Source of the DNA: an uncultured Devosia sp.
GTDB lineage: Bacteria > Pseudomonadota > Alphaproteobacteria > Rhizobiales > Devosiaceae
DNA: 8,496 bases
Reading direction: 5' to 3'
Assembly: GCA_946481445.1 (NCBI GenBank)
Contig: CAMLOA010000057.1
Location: forward strand, 1 to 8,496
Both the position numbers and the translations under genes were made by a program. The notes under the pieces were generated by a model, which was not told the DNA's origin, searched no databases, and saw only the letters and a list, made by a program, of their open reading frames with translations. Shown in pieces: positions 1 through 6,715 of this stretch. The stretch's first letter is position 1, and every line of letters begins with the position of its first letter.

Positions 1-3000
1 GACTGCTCGAAATCCTGCTCGACGCCCAGGCCGCGCGCAAACAGCATGCCCAGGTTGAACTGGCTGTCGGTCATGCCGCGTTCGGCGGCCTTGGTGAACC
101 ACTCGGCGGCCGTCTCGAACTGCTGCTCGCCCAGTTGCCCGCCGGCATAAAGCGCGGCGAGATTGTGCATGGCCATGCGATTGCCCGCATCGGCGCTGCG
201 CTGGTACCACAGGCGGGCGAGCTCGATGTCCTGCTCCACACCCGTTCCGGTTTCGTAGAGGTTACCGAGCCGGTACTGGGCCGGCACGAACCCCTTGGCT
301 GCCGCACGTTCGTACCACTTGGCCGCCTCGGCGAAATCCTGTTCGACCGCACGGCCCTCGGTGTAGATGGCGGCAACCTCGAACTGGGCCCGGGGATCGC
401 CGTCGGCAGCCGCCTGGCGCAGCTCGATCGGGCCCACCGCCTCCGGCGCGAGCTCGAAGGTTTCGGCTGCGGTTGCGTCCGGAATGCTGCCGGTCATGGC
501 CGGCGCGTCGGCAGCCGAGCCGGAGCCCGGAGTTGCCGGAGTGCTGACAAGGTCGGCCGTCATCAGCGCCGGGGGCATGGGCGTGGTCGCCGCAGGCTTG
601 CTGAAACTCATGGTCGAAGTCGGGCCGATCGAGGCCGTCGCGGTGCCATCGATCATGTCGATCACCCGCGGGTCCGGCTTGACCAGCGACACGTCGTCGG
701 TAGCAGCGGGCTCCGCCGAGGGCTGCTGCACGGCCGCCGGGGCGGCCGGTTGCTGGGTGCGACCGTTCATGCGCTGCATGACCAGGTTGAGGGCCAGCAT
801 AGACACGACCACAAGGGTGGCCGCGAGCAGCAGCGGGCGCCGGTGGCGCGTCAGGAACCCTGGCTGCGGGTCTGCGGACTGCGCGGTGGCGTCGCCAGAT
901 GCCTGGTCCGTTGCAGGCTTGGGTGCCTTCTGGGGCTTGGCGGGTTTTTCGGGCTTGACGGGCTTTTCGGCCTTGGCGGGCTTGTCGGCGGCCGGCGCCG
1001 GTTCCGGCGTCTCCTTGCCCTGCCCCGGCAGCACGCGCGAAAGGGCGCGGCCGATCAGCGACGTGCCGGTGGGGGCCTGGCCGGGCGCCTCCTGGCGAGC
1101 GCGCTGAGCGCGACGCGCAGCGGCAACGAAGGTGCTCGTGCTGCTGACATTAGCGGGCACTTCGACCTCGGGCGCGGGCGGTGCGGCCGCAGGTTGCACG
1201 AACGGATCGCTGGCAGCCTTGGCGAAGCTCGACTGCGGGCGAGGCGGGCGTTCGACCTTGGAGGCATCGAACTGGGGACGCGCCGGTAGAGGGGCCTCCG
1301 GTTCGGCGGATGCCGATATCGCCGCCGCCTTCGCGTCGAGCGCGGAGCGCACAGGCATGGCGTCGCGGAAGCCGGCGTCCACCAGCGGCGCATCCTCGGC
1401 CGGACTGGCCGGCATGGCATCGTCCTGGGCGACACGTCGAGGGCCGGCGAGCGCTGACAGCATCGCATCGAGCCGGCCACGGTCCGCCGGCGCGGCGGCA
1501 TTGACGGGCCCCGGTTCTGGTGCAGTGACAGGCGCGGCGGCCGGAGCCGCAACCGGTGCCGGACGTTCCTGCCGGGCCGTCAGAGCTGCCTCCAGGCGTG
1601 TCAGCCGCTCGGCTGTGTCCTTGCCAGCGGTGTTGAACAGGGCCGTCATGCGCTGTTCGAGGGCGCTCATGTTTTCTTCGGTCAGGCTCGGCGCTGCGGG
1701 AGGCGGGGCTTTTGCGACCACGGCCTCGGACGTGCGCACGGCCACCATTTCGGCCAGCGCCTCGAAGTCGGGCTGCTTGCCGGCCGTCTTGATCAGGCCG
1801 CTGAGACGATCCTCTATGCTCTTGAGGCTGTCGGGCCCAAACATGGCAACGGGTGCAGGGGCCTTGCGGGTCACCGCCTCGCTGGTCCGTTCGGCGACCA
1901 GCGTTGCCATCGCCTCCATGTCGGCGGCGTCATGCGGCGTCGCGTAGAGCTTGGCCAGGCCATTGAGCTGGGCACCGGTTTCGTCCATGCGCTGCATCAG
2001 CAGCTTGAGCTGGCCTTCGACCTGCGCCGTATCCGCGGGAGCAACGATGCGCTCGGACAGCGCATCGATACGATTCTCGAGCTGCAGGAAGCGGGGCTCC
2101 ATGCCGGTCATCACCGCGTCGCGCAGCCCGGCAATGTCATGCTTGAGGCCGACGACGTCGCCGCTGGCATTGTCCAATGCCTCGAGGCGCGCGGCAATGG
2201 CGTCCACCTTTGCAACCAGCTTGCTGGGTGCAGCTTCCCGATCCTTCATGGCCTGGGTAAAGGCCGCCATTTCCGACGTCAGTCGCTCGAAATCGCCCGA
2301 GGACAGGGCCACGTTCTTCTCGATCGAGTCGATCCGGTCATAGACGTTGCGGACGCTTCTTTCGATAGCCTGCATGGCGGGCGCCAGGGCGCTCGCGCCC
2401 TCCGGAGCCGGCGCTGCCGCAGCGCGCTCCTCGCGGACCATCTCGCGTTCCATCTGCTGCGCCTGCAGCTCGGCAAGCTTGCCGACCGTGGCCGACACGT
2501 CGTCGAGGCGCTTGTTGACGGCAGAGAGGTCGACCTTCGACCCCTCCTCGATGAGGGCTGCCAACGCGCCGATCTGGGATTCGAGGCGCTTGACCTGCCC
2601 TGTCTCGCCCACCGCGCCGGCGAGCAGTTCCACGACATGTGTCAACTGCTCGACCTGGCTGGCCACTTCCTTGACGCTGCCATTGCTGGCCCGCTGGGCC
2701 TTGAGTTCGCTCTCAAGATTGCCGAGGCGACCCGAGATGCCACCGACCAATGCGCTGAGTTCGCGGAATTCGGGCATGTCGGTGGCCCGGCGACCAAGGG
2801 CGGCTGCGGGCGCCGACATCTGGCGGCCGCGGATTTCGGCGATAGCGCTGCTGAGGGCGTCCTGTGGCTCCGGCGCGAGTACCTCGTCGCGCTCGCTGAA
2901 GCGATCAACGGCACGCTTGACGGTGCGCAGGGCCTCCCTCCGGCGCGAGGACGGCTCGGGCCCCACGACCTGGTCCCGCAGGTTGCGAACCCGCTGGGTC

Positions 3001-3158
3001 AATCCCGTAAGGGCGGGCTCGGGACGCTCGGCCCGGGCATAGCGCCCTTCCACCTGATCGAGCAGGGCCACCAGTTCGCCCCGGAGTGCCTGCCATTCGC
3101 CCGGCTGCGGCTCGAGATCGGGGTCGGACATATCCGACATTGGGTAGGCGCGGGCCAT
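1..3158 (-). CDS. PodJ-like polar localisation protein with coiled coil, one membrane span and Sel1 repeats (C-terminus outside window)
   Basis: An open minus-strand frame of 1052 codons that leaves the window at base 1. The ATG at 3158-3156 is preceded by AGGGA (3165-3169) at good spacing. Residues about 130-530 are charged and heptad-like, rich in Leu, Glu, Gln and Arg, typical of coiled coil. They are followed by an Ala/Pro-rich linker with Lys-Pro-Ala repeats at about 722-748. One hydrophobic span at about 774-793 (LLLAATLVVVSMLALNLVM) has Arg/His on its N-terminal side, so the N-terminus should be cytoplasmic. From about 908, four Sel1 units of about 36 residues follow (for example AQYRLGNLYETGTGVEQD), and the fourth is cut by the edge. 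This order matches alphaproteobacterial PodJ, which organises a cell pole and usually ends in a peptidoglycan-binding domain; that domain, if present, is outside the window. PodJ identity is inferred from architecture. Another Sel1 membrane scaffold is possible. Confidence 0.75.
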   Translation of the reverse strand, partial: MARAYPMSDMSDPDLEPQPGEWQALRGELVALLDQVEGRYARAERPEPALTGLTQRVRNLRDQVVGPEPSSRRREALRTVKRAVDRFSERDEVLAPEPQDALSSAIAEIRGRQMSAPAAALGRRATDMPEFRELSALVGGISGRLGNLESELKAQRASNGSVKEVASQVEQLTHVVELLAGAVGETGQVKRLESQIGALAALIEEGSKVDLSAVNKRLDDVSATVGKLAELQAQQMEREMVREERAAAAPAPEGASALAPAMQAIERSVRNVYDRIDSIEKNVALSSGDFERLTSEMAAFTQAMKDREAAPSKLVAKVDAIAARLEALDNASGDVVGLKHDIAGLRDAVMTGMEPRFLQLENRIDALSERIVAPADTAQVEGQLKLLMQRMDETGAQLNGLAKLYATPHDAADMEAMATLVAERTSEAVTRKAPAPVAMFGPDSLKSIEDRLSGLIKTAGKQPDFEALAEMVAVRTSEAVVAKAPPPAAPSLTEENMSALEQRMTALFNTAGKDTAERLTRLEAALTARQERPAPVAAPAAAPVTAPEPGPVNAAAPADRGRLDAMLSALAGPRRVAQDDAMPASPAEDAPLVDAGFRDAMPVRSALDAKAAAISASAEPEAPLPARPQFDASKVERPPRPQSSFAKAASDPFVQPAAAPPAPEVEVPANVSSTSTFVAAARRAQRARQEAPGQAPTGTSLIGRALSRVLPGQGKETPEPAPAADKPAKAEKPVKPEKPAKPQKAPKPATDQASGDATAQSADPQPGFLTRHRRPLLLAATLVVVSMLALNLVMQRMNGRTQQPAAPAAVQQPSAEPAATDDVSLVKPDPRVIDMIDGTATASIGPTSTMSFSKPAATTPMPPALMTADLVSTPATPGSGSAADAPAMTGSIPDATAAETFELAPEAVGPIELRQAAADGDPRAQFEVAAIYTEGRAVEQDFAEAAKWYERAAAKGFVPAQYRLGNLYETGTGVEQDIELARLWYQRSADAGNRMAMHNLAALYAGGQLGEQQFETAAEWFTKAAERGMTDSQFNLGMLFARGLGVEQDFEQ
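1620..1922 (-). repeat. Imperfect internal tandem duplication of about 51 codons within the PodJ-like gene
   Basis: Two adjacent blocks of the protein align: 1776-1922 (49 residues) and 1620-1769 (50 residues), read on the minus strand. They share the pattern D-[MF]-E-A-x-A-x-[LM]-V-A-x-RTSEAV-x-x-KAP, then S-[IL]-E-x-R-[LM], then TAGK. The offset is 51-52 codons. The identical core RTSEAV and the closing TAGK fall in equivalent places, so this looks like a duplicated stretch in the coiled-coil region and not chance low complexity. Confidence 0.75.
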
Positions 3159-3361
3159 GGTTAGTCCCTGTCATGAAAAGACGGACCTCCGCGATTCAAC
3201 ACGAAGGTATGACGGTTACTCTTGAGAAAACATGGTAAAGAACCCGTTAAGCATTGCCGCATTATGCAAATGCCCGATGCCCGGAGGCCTGATTTTCTGG
3301 GCTTCCCGCGGCCGATTCGGAGTAAACCTAGCGGGCCGAGCAAGGGAGACAGAGCCAGACC
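3159..3361. promoter_or_regulatory. Divergent intergenic region between the PodJ-like gene and the response regulator
   Basis: These 203 bases hold the 5' regions of two divergent genes and no convincing ORF. The PodJ-like gene has AGGGA at 3165-3169 as ribosome binding site. The response regulator has AAGGGAG at 3342-3348, 13 bases before its ATG, a slightly long gap. I found no pair of -35 and -10 boxes strong enough to name a start of transcription on either strand. The stretch 3200-3260 is clearly more AT-rich than the flanking genes and is the likely promoter core. Confidence 0.6.
3236..3250. promoter_or_regulatory. Possible CtrA box with nearby GANTC (CcrM) sites
   Basis: TAAA-N7-TTAA at 3236-3250 matches the alphaproteobacterial CtrA consensus TTAA-N7-TTAA at seven of eight positions, with exact spacing. 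GATTC sequences at 3193-3197 and 3314-3318 are CcrM methylation targets on either side of it. CtrA, GcrA and CcrM control cell-cycle genes in this class, and podJ is a cell-cycle-controlled gene in Caulobacter. The match is short and GATTC occurs elsewhere in the window by chance, so this is a candidate only. Confidence 0.3.
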
Positions 3362-4033
3362 ATGACCCGCCGCCGCATCATCATCGTCGATGACCATCCC
3401 CTGTTCCGGGCTGCCTTGCGCCAGACGCTGTCGGGCGGCGACGCCACTGTCAGCGTGGAGGAAGCCGGGGATCTCAACGGGCTGAGTGCCGCGCTGGACG
3501 CGGAACGCGATTGCGACCTCGTGCTTCTCGATCTCAACATGCCGGGCGTCCGCGGATTCTCCGGCCTGCTGCTGTTGCGCGCGCAGTATCCCGACATTCC
3601 GGTGATGATCATTTCAGCGGTAGAGGACAGCACGGTCGTGCGGCGGGCCTTCGAACTGGGCGCTGCCGGATACCTGCACAAGTCCGTCGGCCCCACGGAA
3701 ATCCGTCGCGCCATCGAAACCGTGCTGTCGGGCGAAGTCTTCGTCCCCGAGGGCACGACGCTGGGCGGGGACGACGACCACACGGCGCTGATGCACCGGC
3801 TATCGACGCTCACACCCCAGCAAGTGCGGGTGCTGATGATGCTCAGCGACGGGCTGATGAACAAGCAGATTGCCTACGAACTCTCCATTTCTGAAGCCAC
3901 GGTCAAGGCGCATGTCTCCGCAATCCTGCAGAAGCTGGACGTGGACAGCCGTACCCAGGCGGTTATCGCGGCCGCCCGCATCGAGGACGGACAGTTCGAG
4001 GCGCTGTTTTCGACCGGAGCCGAAAAGGCCTAA
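3362..4033 (+). CDS. NarL/FixJ (LuxR)-family response regulator
   Basis: A 223-residue protein with the standard two-domain layout. The receiver domain covers about 5-120: acidic pocket D10-D11, phosphoacceptor D57 in LVLLDLNMPG, conserved S85 (VMIIS) and K107 (GYLHKS). After a short linker with an acidic DDD, the LuxR-type helix-turn-helix lies at about 150-205 (LTPQQVRVLMMLSDGLMNKQ, then SISEATVKAHVSAILQKL). All phosphorylation residues are present, so it should be a phosphorylation-controlled DNA-binding transcription factor. No histidine kinase is in the window, so its signal is unknown. It is divergent from the PodJ-like gene and shares its upstream region. Its stop overlaps that of pyrD. 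The ATG has a purine-rich AAGGGAGA upstream, and the receiver begins directly after it, which supports this start. Confidence 0.93.
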   Translation: MTRRRIIIVDDHPLFRAALRQTLSGGDATVSVEEAGDLNGLSAALDAERDCDLVLLDLNMPGVRGFSGLLLLRAQYPDIPVMIISAVEDSTVVRRAFELGAAGYLHKSVGPTEIRRAIETVLSGEVFVPEGTTLGGDDDHTALMHRLSTLTPQQVRVLMMLSDGLMNKQIAYELSISEATVKAHVSAILQKLDVDSRTQAVIAAARIEDGQFEALFSTGAEKA

Positions 4034-5142
4034 TTGATGCTGGCGCGGCCGTCGGCCCATTCGGCCGTGCGCGTGCCGACCAGTTGGGCGATGTTGGTCT
4101 TGCCCTGGGAGCGCACGCCTGCCACCAGCCCGCGTTTGATGCGGTCGAGCAGGTCAAGGCCGCCGAACACGAGCGCCGAATAAAGCTGGATGGCGTTGGC
4201 CCCAGCCTCGATCTTGGCGAGCGCGGACTGCGGCGAGTGGATGCCGCCCACCCCAACGATAGGCAGATCGCCCACGCGCTGTCGCATCTGTGCGAGGCGA
4301 CGCGTGGAGAGGTTGAACAACGGCCTGCCCGAGAGCCCTCCGGCCTCATCCGCGTTTTCCTGGCCGGCAACGGCATCCCGCGTGACCGTGGTGTTGGAGA
4401 CGATCAGGCCGTCGAGGTCCGTGTCCAGGATCGTGCGCGCAATGCCATCCATCGCGGCTTCATCCAGGTCAGGGGCAATCTTGAGCAGGACCGGTACCCG
4501 GACCTTGGCCTTTGCACGCGCTGCCAGGACCTCGCCCAGCAACCGCCGGAGCGCCTCGTCGGCCTGCAGGTTGCGCAGACCTGGCGTATTGGGCGATGAA
4601 ATATTGACCGTGAGGTAGTCGGCCAGGTCGGCGAAACGCTTCACGCCAAGGACGTAGTCGGCGACAAAGTCCTCGCTGTCCTTGTTGGCCCCGATATTGA
4701 CGCCGAGGGCCGCCGGAACCCGCAATCCCTTGAGCCGCGCGAAGGCCGCGTCGTGGCCCTCGTTATTGAAGCCCATCCGGTTGATGACGCCTTCGCTCTG
4801 TGCCACGCGGAACAAGCGAGGCTTCGGGTTGCCGGATTGTGGCCGCGGCGTCACCGTGCCCACCTCGACCAGCCCGAAGCCCATGATCGCCAGGGGGCGC
4901 GGCACTTCGGCATTCTTGTCGAAGCCTGCCGCCATGCCCACCGGATTCTTGAGGTCGATGCCGCACAGGGTGGTGCGCAATTCGGCGCCGTCAGGGCGAT
5001 CCTGCTCAGGAGCCAGTCCCAGCCGCAAGGCAGTGATCGTGGCGCCATGGGCCGTTTCCGGATCCATCTTGAGCAAGGTCTGGCGCGTGAGCCCGGAGAG
5101 GGCCGGCACGCGCAGCAGCGGCGACAGGGCAGACAGGATCAT
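4030..5142 (-). CDS. pyrD: Dihydroorotate dehydrogenase (quinone), class 2
   Basis: This 370-residue enzyme oxidises dihydroorotate to orotate with FMN and passes electrons to the membrane quinone pool, in de novo pyrimidine synthesis. Residues 1-45 form the class 2 N-terminal extension that binds the inner membrane and quinone. Recognisable motifs follow: AAGFDKNAE (71-79, FMN/substrate Lys76), EVGTVTPRPQSGNPKPRLFR (93-112), NRMGFNNEG (121-129), NISSPNTPGLRNLQ (180-193) with catalytic Ser183 in place of the class 1 Cys, LLKIAPDL (219-226), SNTT (249-252), GGLSGRPL (268-275) and GVGGI (297-301). Length is normal for the family. The ATG overlaps the DUF952 stop as ATGA, and GGAG sits about 8 bases upstream inside that gene, so translation is probably coupled. 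Its TAG overlaps the response regulator's TAA on the other strand. Confidence 0.97.
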   Translation of the reverse strand: MILSALSPLLRVPALSGLTRQTLLKMDPETAHGATITALRLGLAPEQDRPDGAELRTTLCGIDLKNPVGMAAGFDKNAEVPRPLAIMGFGLVEVGTVTPRPQSGNPKPRLFRVAQSEGVINRMGFNNEGHDAAFARLKGLRVPAALGVNIGANKDSEDFVADYVLGVKRFADLADYLTVNISSPNTPGLRNLQADEALRRLLGEVLAARAKAKVRVPVLLKIAPDLDEAAMDGIARTILDTDLDGLIVSNTTVTRDAVAGQENADEAGGLSGRPLFNLSTRRLAQMRQRVGDLPIVGVGGIHSPQSALAKIEAGANAIQLYSALVFGGLDLLDRIKRGLVAGVRSQGKTNIAQLVGTRTAEWADGRASIN

Positions 5143-5495
5143 CGGACCAACTCCGGCAGTTGGCAGGCACCATCGGACGCCACAGCCAGGGGAGCCTCCC
5201 AGGCAATTGCGGCTGTTGGCAGCGGCCCGCCATAATAGTGGGGGAACAAGTCACCGCCGCGAGATGCTTCCCACTTGAGCCCGGCGCCCAAGTCGGCCGT
5301 GCGCACACCCAGAAGCACGAGTCCCGATTGCCCCGCGAAGTGCAGCCGAAGGGTTTCGGCCAGTTGCTCGGCTGTGGAAAAATGTATGTAGCCATCCTTG
5401 GCGTCTACCGGCATGCCGGCAAATCCAGGGGTATGACGGGCCGGTGCGAAGGCGGCCTCCGTCGCAATCTTGTAGATGAGTGCGGGGTGGTTCAT
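5139..5495 (-). CDS. DUF952 family protein
   Basis: A 118-residue protein starting MNHPALIYKIATEAAF. It matches the DUF952 pattern throughout: IYKIAT near the start, DGYIHFSTAEQLAET in the middle, HFAGQ, LVLLGV, LKWEASRGGDLFPHYYG and a final PLP. No signal peptide or membrane segment is seen, so it should be cytosolic. The biochemical function is not established. The IHFST element recalls the His-x-Ser of ADP-ribosyltransferase-like folds, but that is only a hint. ATG 5495-5493 is chosen because the family begins at this Tyr-Lys-Ile region; an upstream in-frame TTG (5531) would add 12 unconserved residues. The ribosome binding site is weak (TTTAGG). It is first in an operon with pyrD and probably shares its promoter. 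Confidence 0.88.
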   Translation of the reverse strand: MNHPALIYKIATEAAFAPARHTPGFAGMPVDAKDGYIHFSTAEQLAETLRLHFAGQSGLVLLGVRTADLGAGLKWEASRGGDLFPHYYGGPLPTAAIAWEAPLAVASDGACQLPELVR

Positions 5496-5546
5496 GCGCG
5501 CGAACCTAAAGGGGGCTGACGGGTCCGGCAAGCACCGGCATGCGCC

Positions 5547-5575
5547 TTTACAGCCTTGCCTGAGAGGGGTATATA
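5547..5575 (+). promoter_or_regulatory. Sigma70-type promoter for the S24 repressor operon
   Basis: TTTACA at 5547-5552 (five of six against TTGACA), then exactly 17 bases, then TATATA at 5570-5575 (TATA of TATAAT). Transcription would start near 5582, leaving a leader of about 40 bases before the ATG at 5625. It lies in the only AT-rich patch of this intergenic region. Spacing and match are good for an alphaproteobacterium, but no start site is proven. Confidence 0.55.
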
Positions 5576-5587
5576 GGACTTAATTCC
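5576..5587. promoter_or_regulatory. Near-palindromic operator candidate at the transcription start
   Basis: GGACTTAATTCC is a 12-base palindrome with one mismatched pair (C against T). It starts directly after the -10 box and covers the predicted start of transcription. LexA/CI-type repressors bind twofold-symmetric sites, often at their own promoter, so this is the obvious candidate for autorepression by the S24 protein encoded 38 bases downstream. It could also affect the divergent DUF952-pyrD operon. Confidence 0.4.
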
Positions 5588-5624
5588 ACAACTAAGATAT
5601 ATTTCCTGCCTCGGGGAATAGGAT

Positions 5625-6266
5625 ATGCTGTCACACAGGGCCATCTGGGACGGGATCGACGCCCTCGCCAGGCGCCACGGACATTCGGTGTCTGCCCTTG
5701 CCAAGCTGGCAGGGCTCGATGCCACTGCGTTCAATGTATCCAAGCGTGTCAGCAAGGATGGGCGTGAGCGCTGGCCGTCCACGGAAAGCATCGCCAAGAT
5801 CCTTGACGCCACCGGGGAGAGCTTTGACTCCTTTCTGACGGGCACGGGCGCCTTTATTCAGTTCAACGAGCCCCCCGGCAATCGTACCGTGCCTCTGCTC
5901 GGGCTGGCGCAGGCCGGTACCGGCGGCTTCTTTGACAGTGCAGGATTTCCGGCCGGTCAGGGGTGGGACGAAATCGTACTGCCGGCGCCGGGCGAAGGCG
6001 GCATCTACGCGCTGGAAGTGCAGGGGGACAGCATGGAGCCACTCTATCGCGAGGGCGATCGCATCGTCGTCTCACCCACCGAGCAGGTGCGGCGCGGCGA
6101 TCGCGTGGTCGTCAAGACGCGGGATGGCGAAGTGATGGCCAAGGTCCTCTTCCGCCAGACAGCCAAGCAGATCGAGCTGCACTCCCTCAACCCCGCCTAC
6201 GAACCGCGGACGATCGATCTCGTCAATGTCGAGTGGATGGCCCGCATCATCTGGGCCAGCCAGTGA
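5625..6266 (+). CDS. LexA/CI-like repressor with S24 self-cleavage domain
   Basis: A 213-residue protein with two domains. Residues about 5-65 are a Cro/CI-type helix-turn-helix (SVSALAKLAGLDATAFNVSK, then a Lys/Arg-rich stretch and PSTESIAKILDATG). Residues about 88-205 are an S24 peptidase fold: an Ala97-Gly98 bond in LLGLAQAG as likely self-cleavage site, nucleophile Ser136 in VQGDSMEPLYREGDRIVVSP, and general base Lys173 in DGEVMAKVLF. All catalytic parts are present, so RecA-stimulated or stress-linked autocleavage is plausible. It is not LexA itself, because the DNA-binding domain is of CI type and not the winged helix of LexA. No phage genes surround it, which suggests a resident chromosomal regulator and not a prophage repressor. 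It overlaps the acetyltransferase gene as GTGA. The ATG has GGGGAA about 9 bases upstream. Confidence 0.92.
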   Translation: MLSHRAIWDGIDALARRHGHSVSALAKLAGLDATAFNVSKRVSKDGRERWPSTESIAKILDATGESFDSFLTGTGAFIQFNEPPGNRTVPLLGLAQAGTGGFFDSAGFPAGQGWDEIVLPAPGEGGIYALEVQGDSMEPLYREGDRIVVSPTEQVRRGDRVVVKTRDGEVMAKVLFRQTAKQIELHSLNPAYEPRTIDLVNVEWMARIIWASQ

Positions 6267-6715
6267 CAACCATCAGTCGCGCCACCGCCGCAGACGCAGG
6301 AGACTGGGAAGCGCTGCGCCAGGCGCTGTGGCCCGATGGCGGCGATACCGGCGCTCATGCGGACGACATTGCGCGCCTGCTGGCCGACCCCGGCGACACC
6401 GTAAACTTGATCGCCCGCAACGACACTGGCGACGCGGTCGGCTTTGCCGAGGCGAGCCTGCGCCGTGACTATGTGAATGGCTGCGATACCTCGCCAGTGG
6501 CCTTTCTTGAAGGCATCTACGTCGCCCCGGCAGCGCGCGAGCGCGGTGTGGCCAGGGCGTTGGTCGCTGCTGTCCAGGATTGGGCCCGCGATCAGGGCTG
6601 CACCGAACTTGCTTCCGATGCGGCGATCGACAACACGGGAAGCCTCCGGATGCATAACGCGCTCGGCTTCGTTGAAACCCAGCGCGTCGTGTTTTTCCGC
6701 AAGCAGATCGACTAG
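6263..6715 (+). CDS. GNAT acetyltransferase of the AAC(6')-I aminoglycoside type
   Basis: A 150-residue protein starting at GTG 6263, which overlaps the S24 stop (GTGA), so translation is probably coupled. The single GNAT fold starts ISRATAADAGDWEALRQALW and carries RRDYVNG and TSPVAFLEGIYV (68-87), RERGVARALV (92-101, acetyl-CoA pyrophosphate loop), GCTELASD (112-119) and NALGFVETQRVVFFRK (132-147). The DYVNG...TSP...FLEG block, ELASD and the GFVET-RVV-FRK end are hallmarks of the chromosomal AAC(6')-I enzymes, which acetylate the 6'-amino group of aminoglycosides such as tobramycin and amikacin. Known members often have another, unknown native substrate, and resistance cannot be read from sequence. 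No signal peptide is present, so it acts in the cytosol. A longer in-frame ORF begins inside the S24 gene but has no family support. Confidence 0.82.
   Translation: MTTISRATAADAGDWEALRQALWPDGGDTGAHADDIARLLADPGDTVNLIARNDTGDAVGFAEASLRRDYVNGCDTSPVAFLEGIYVAPAARERGVARALVAAVQDWARDQGCTELASDAAIDNTGSLRMHNALGFVETQRVVFFRKQID

Noticed and set aside
135..1289. Plus-strand ORF (384 codons) rich in Arg and Gly
   Set aside because: It lies opposite the Sel1 repeats and membrane span. Its composition is that of a shadow frame with no domain.
1932..3164. Long plus-strand ORF (410 codons) opposite the PodJ-like gene
   Set aside because: It is antisense to a convincing coiled-coil protein, matches no family I know, and is explained by GC-rich codon structure keeping opposite frames open.
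5496..5531. TTG-initiated extension of the DUF952 protein
   Set aside because: It has no ribosome binding site and no conserved residues; the family starts at ATG 5495.
5625..6266. S24 repressor as sign of a prophage
   Set aside because: No integrase, structural or lysis genes are near, and the neighbours are housekeeping genes, so a resident regulator is more likely.
5963..6715. Longer start for the acetyltransferase inside the S24 gene
   Set aside because: The extra 100 residues overlap the S24 catalytic domain and look random. The GNAT homology begins right after the GTG at 6263.
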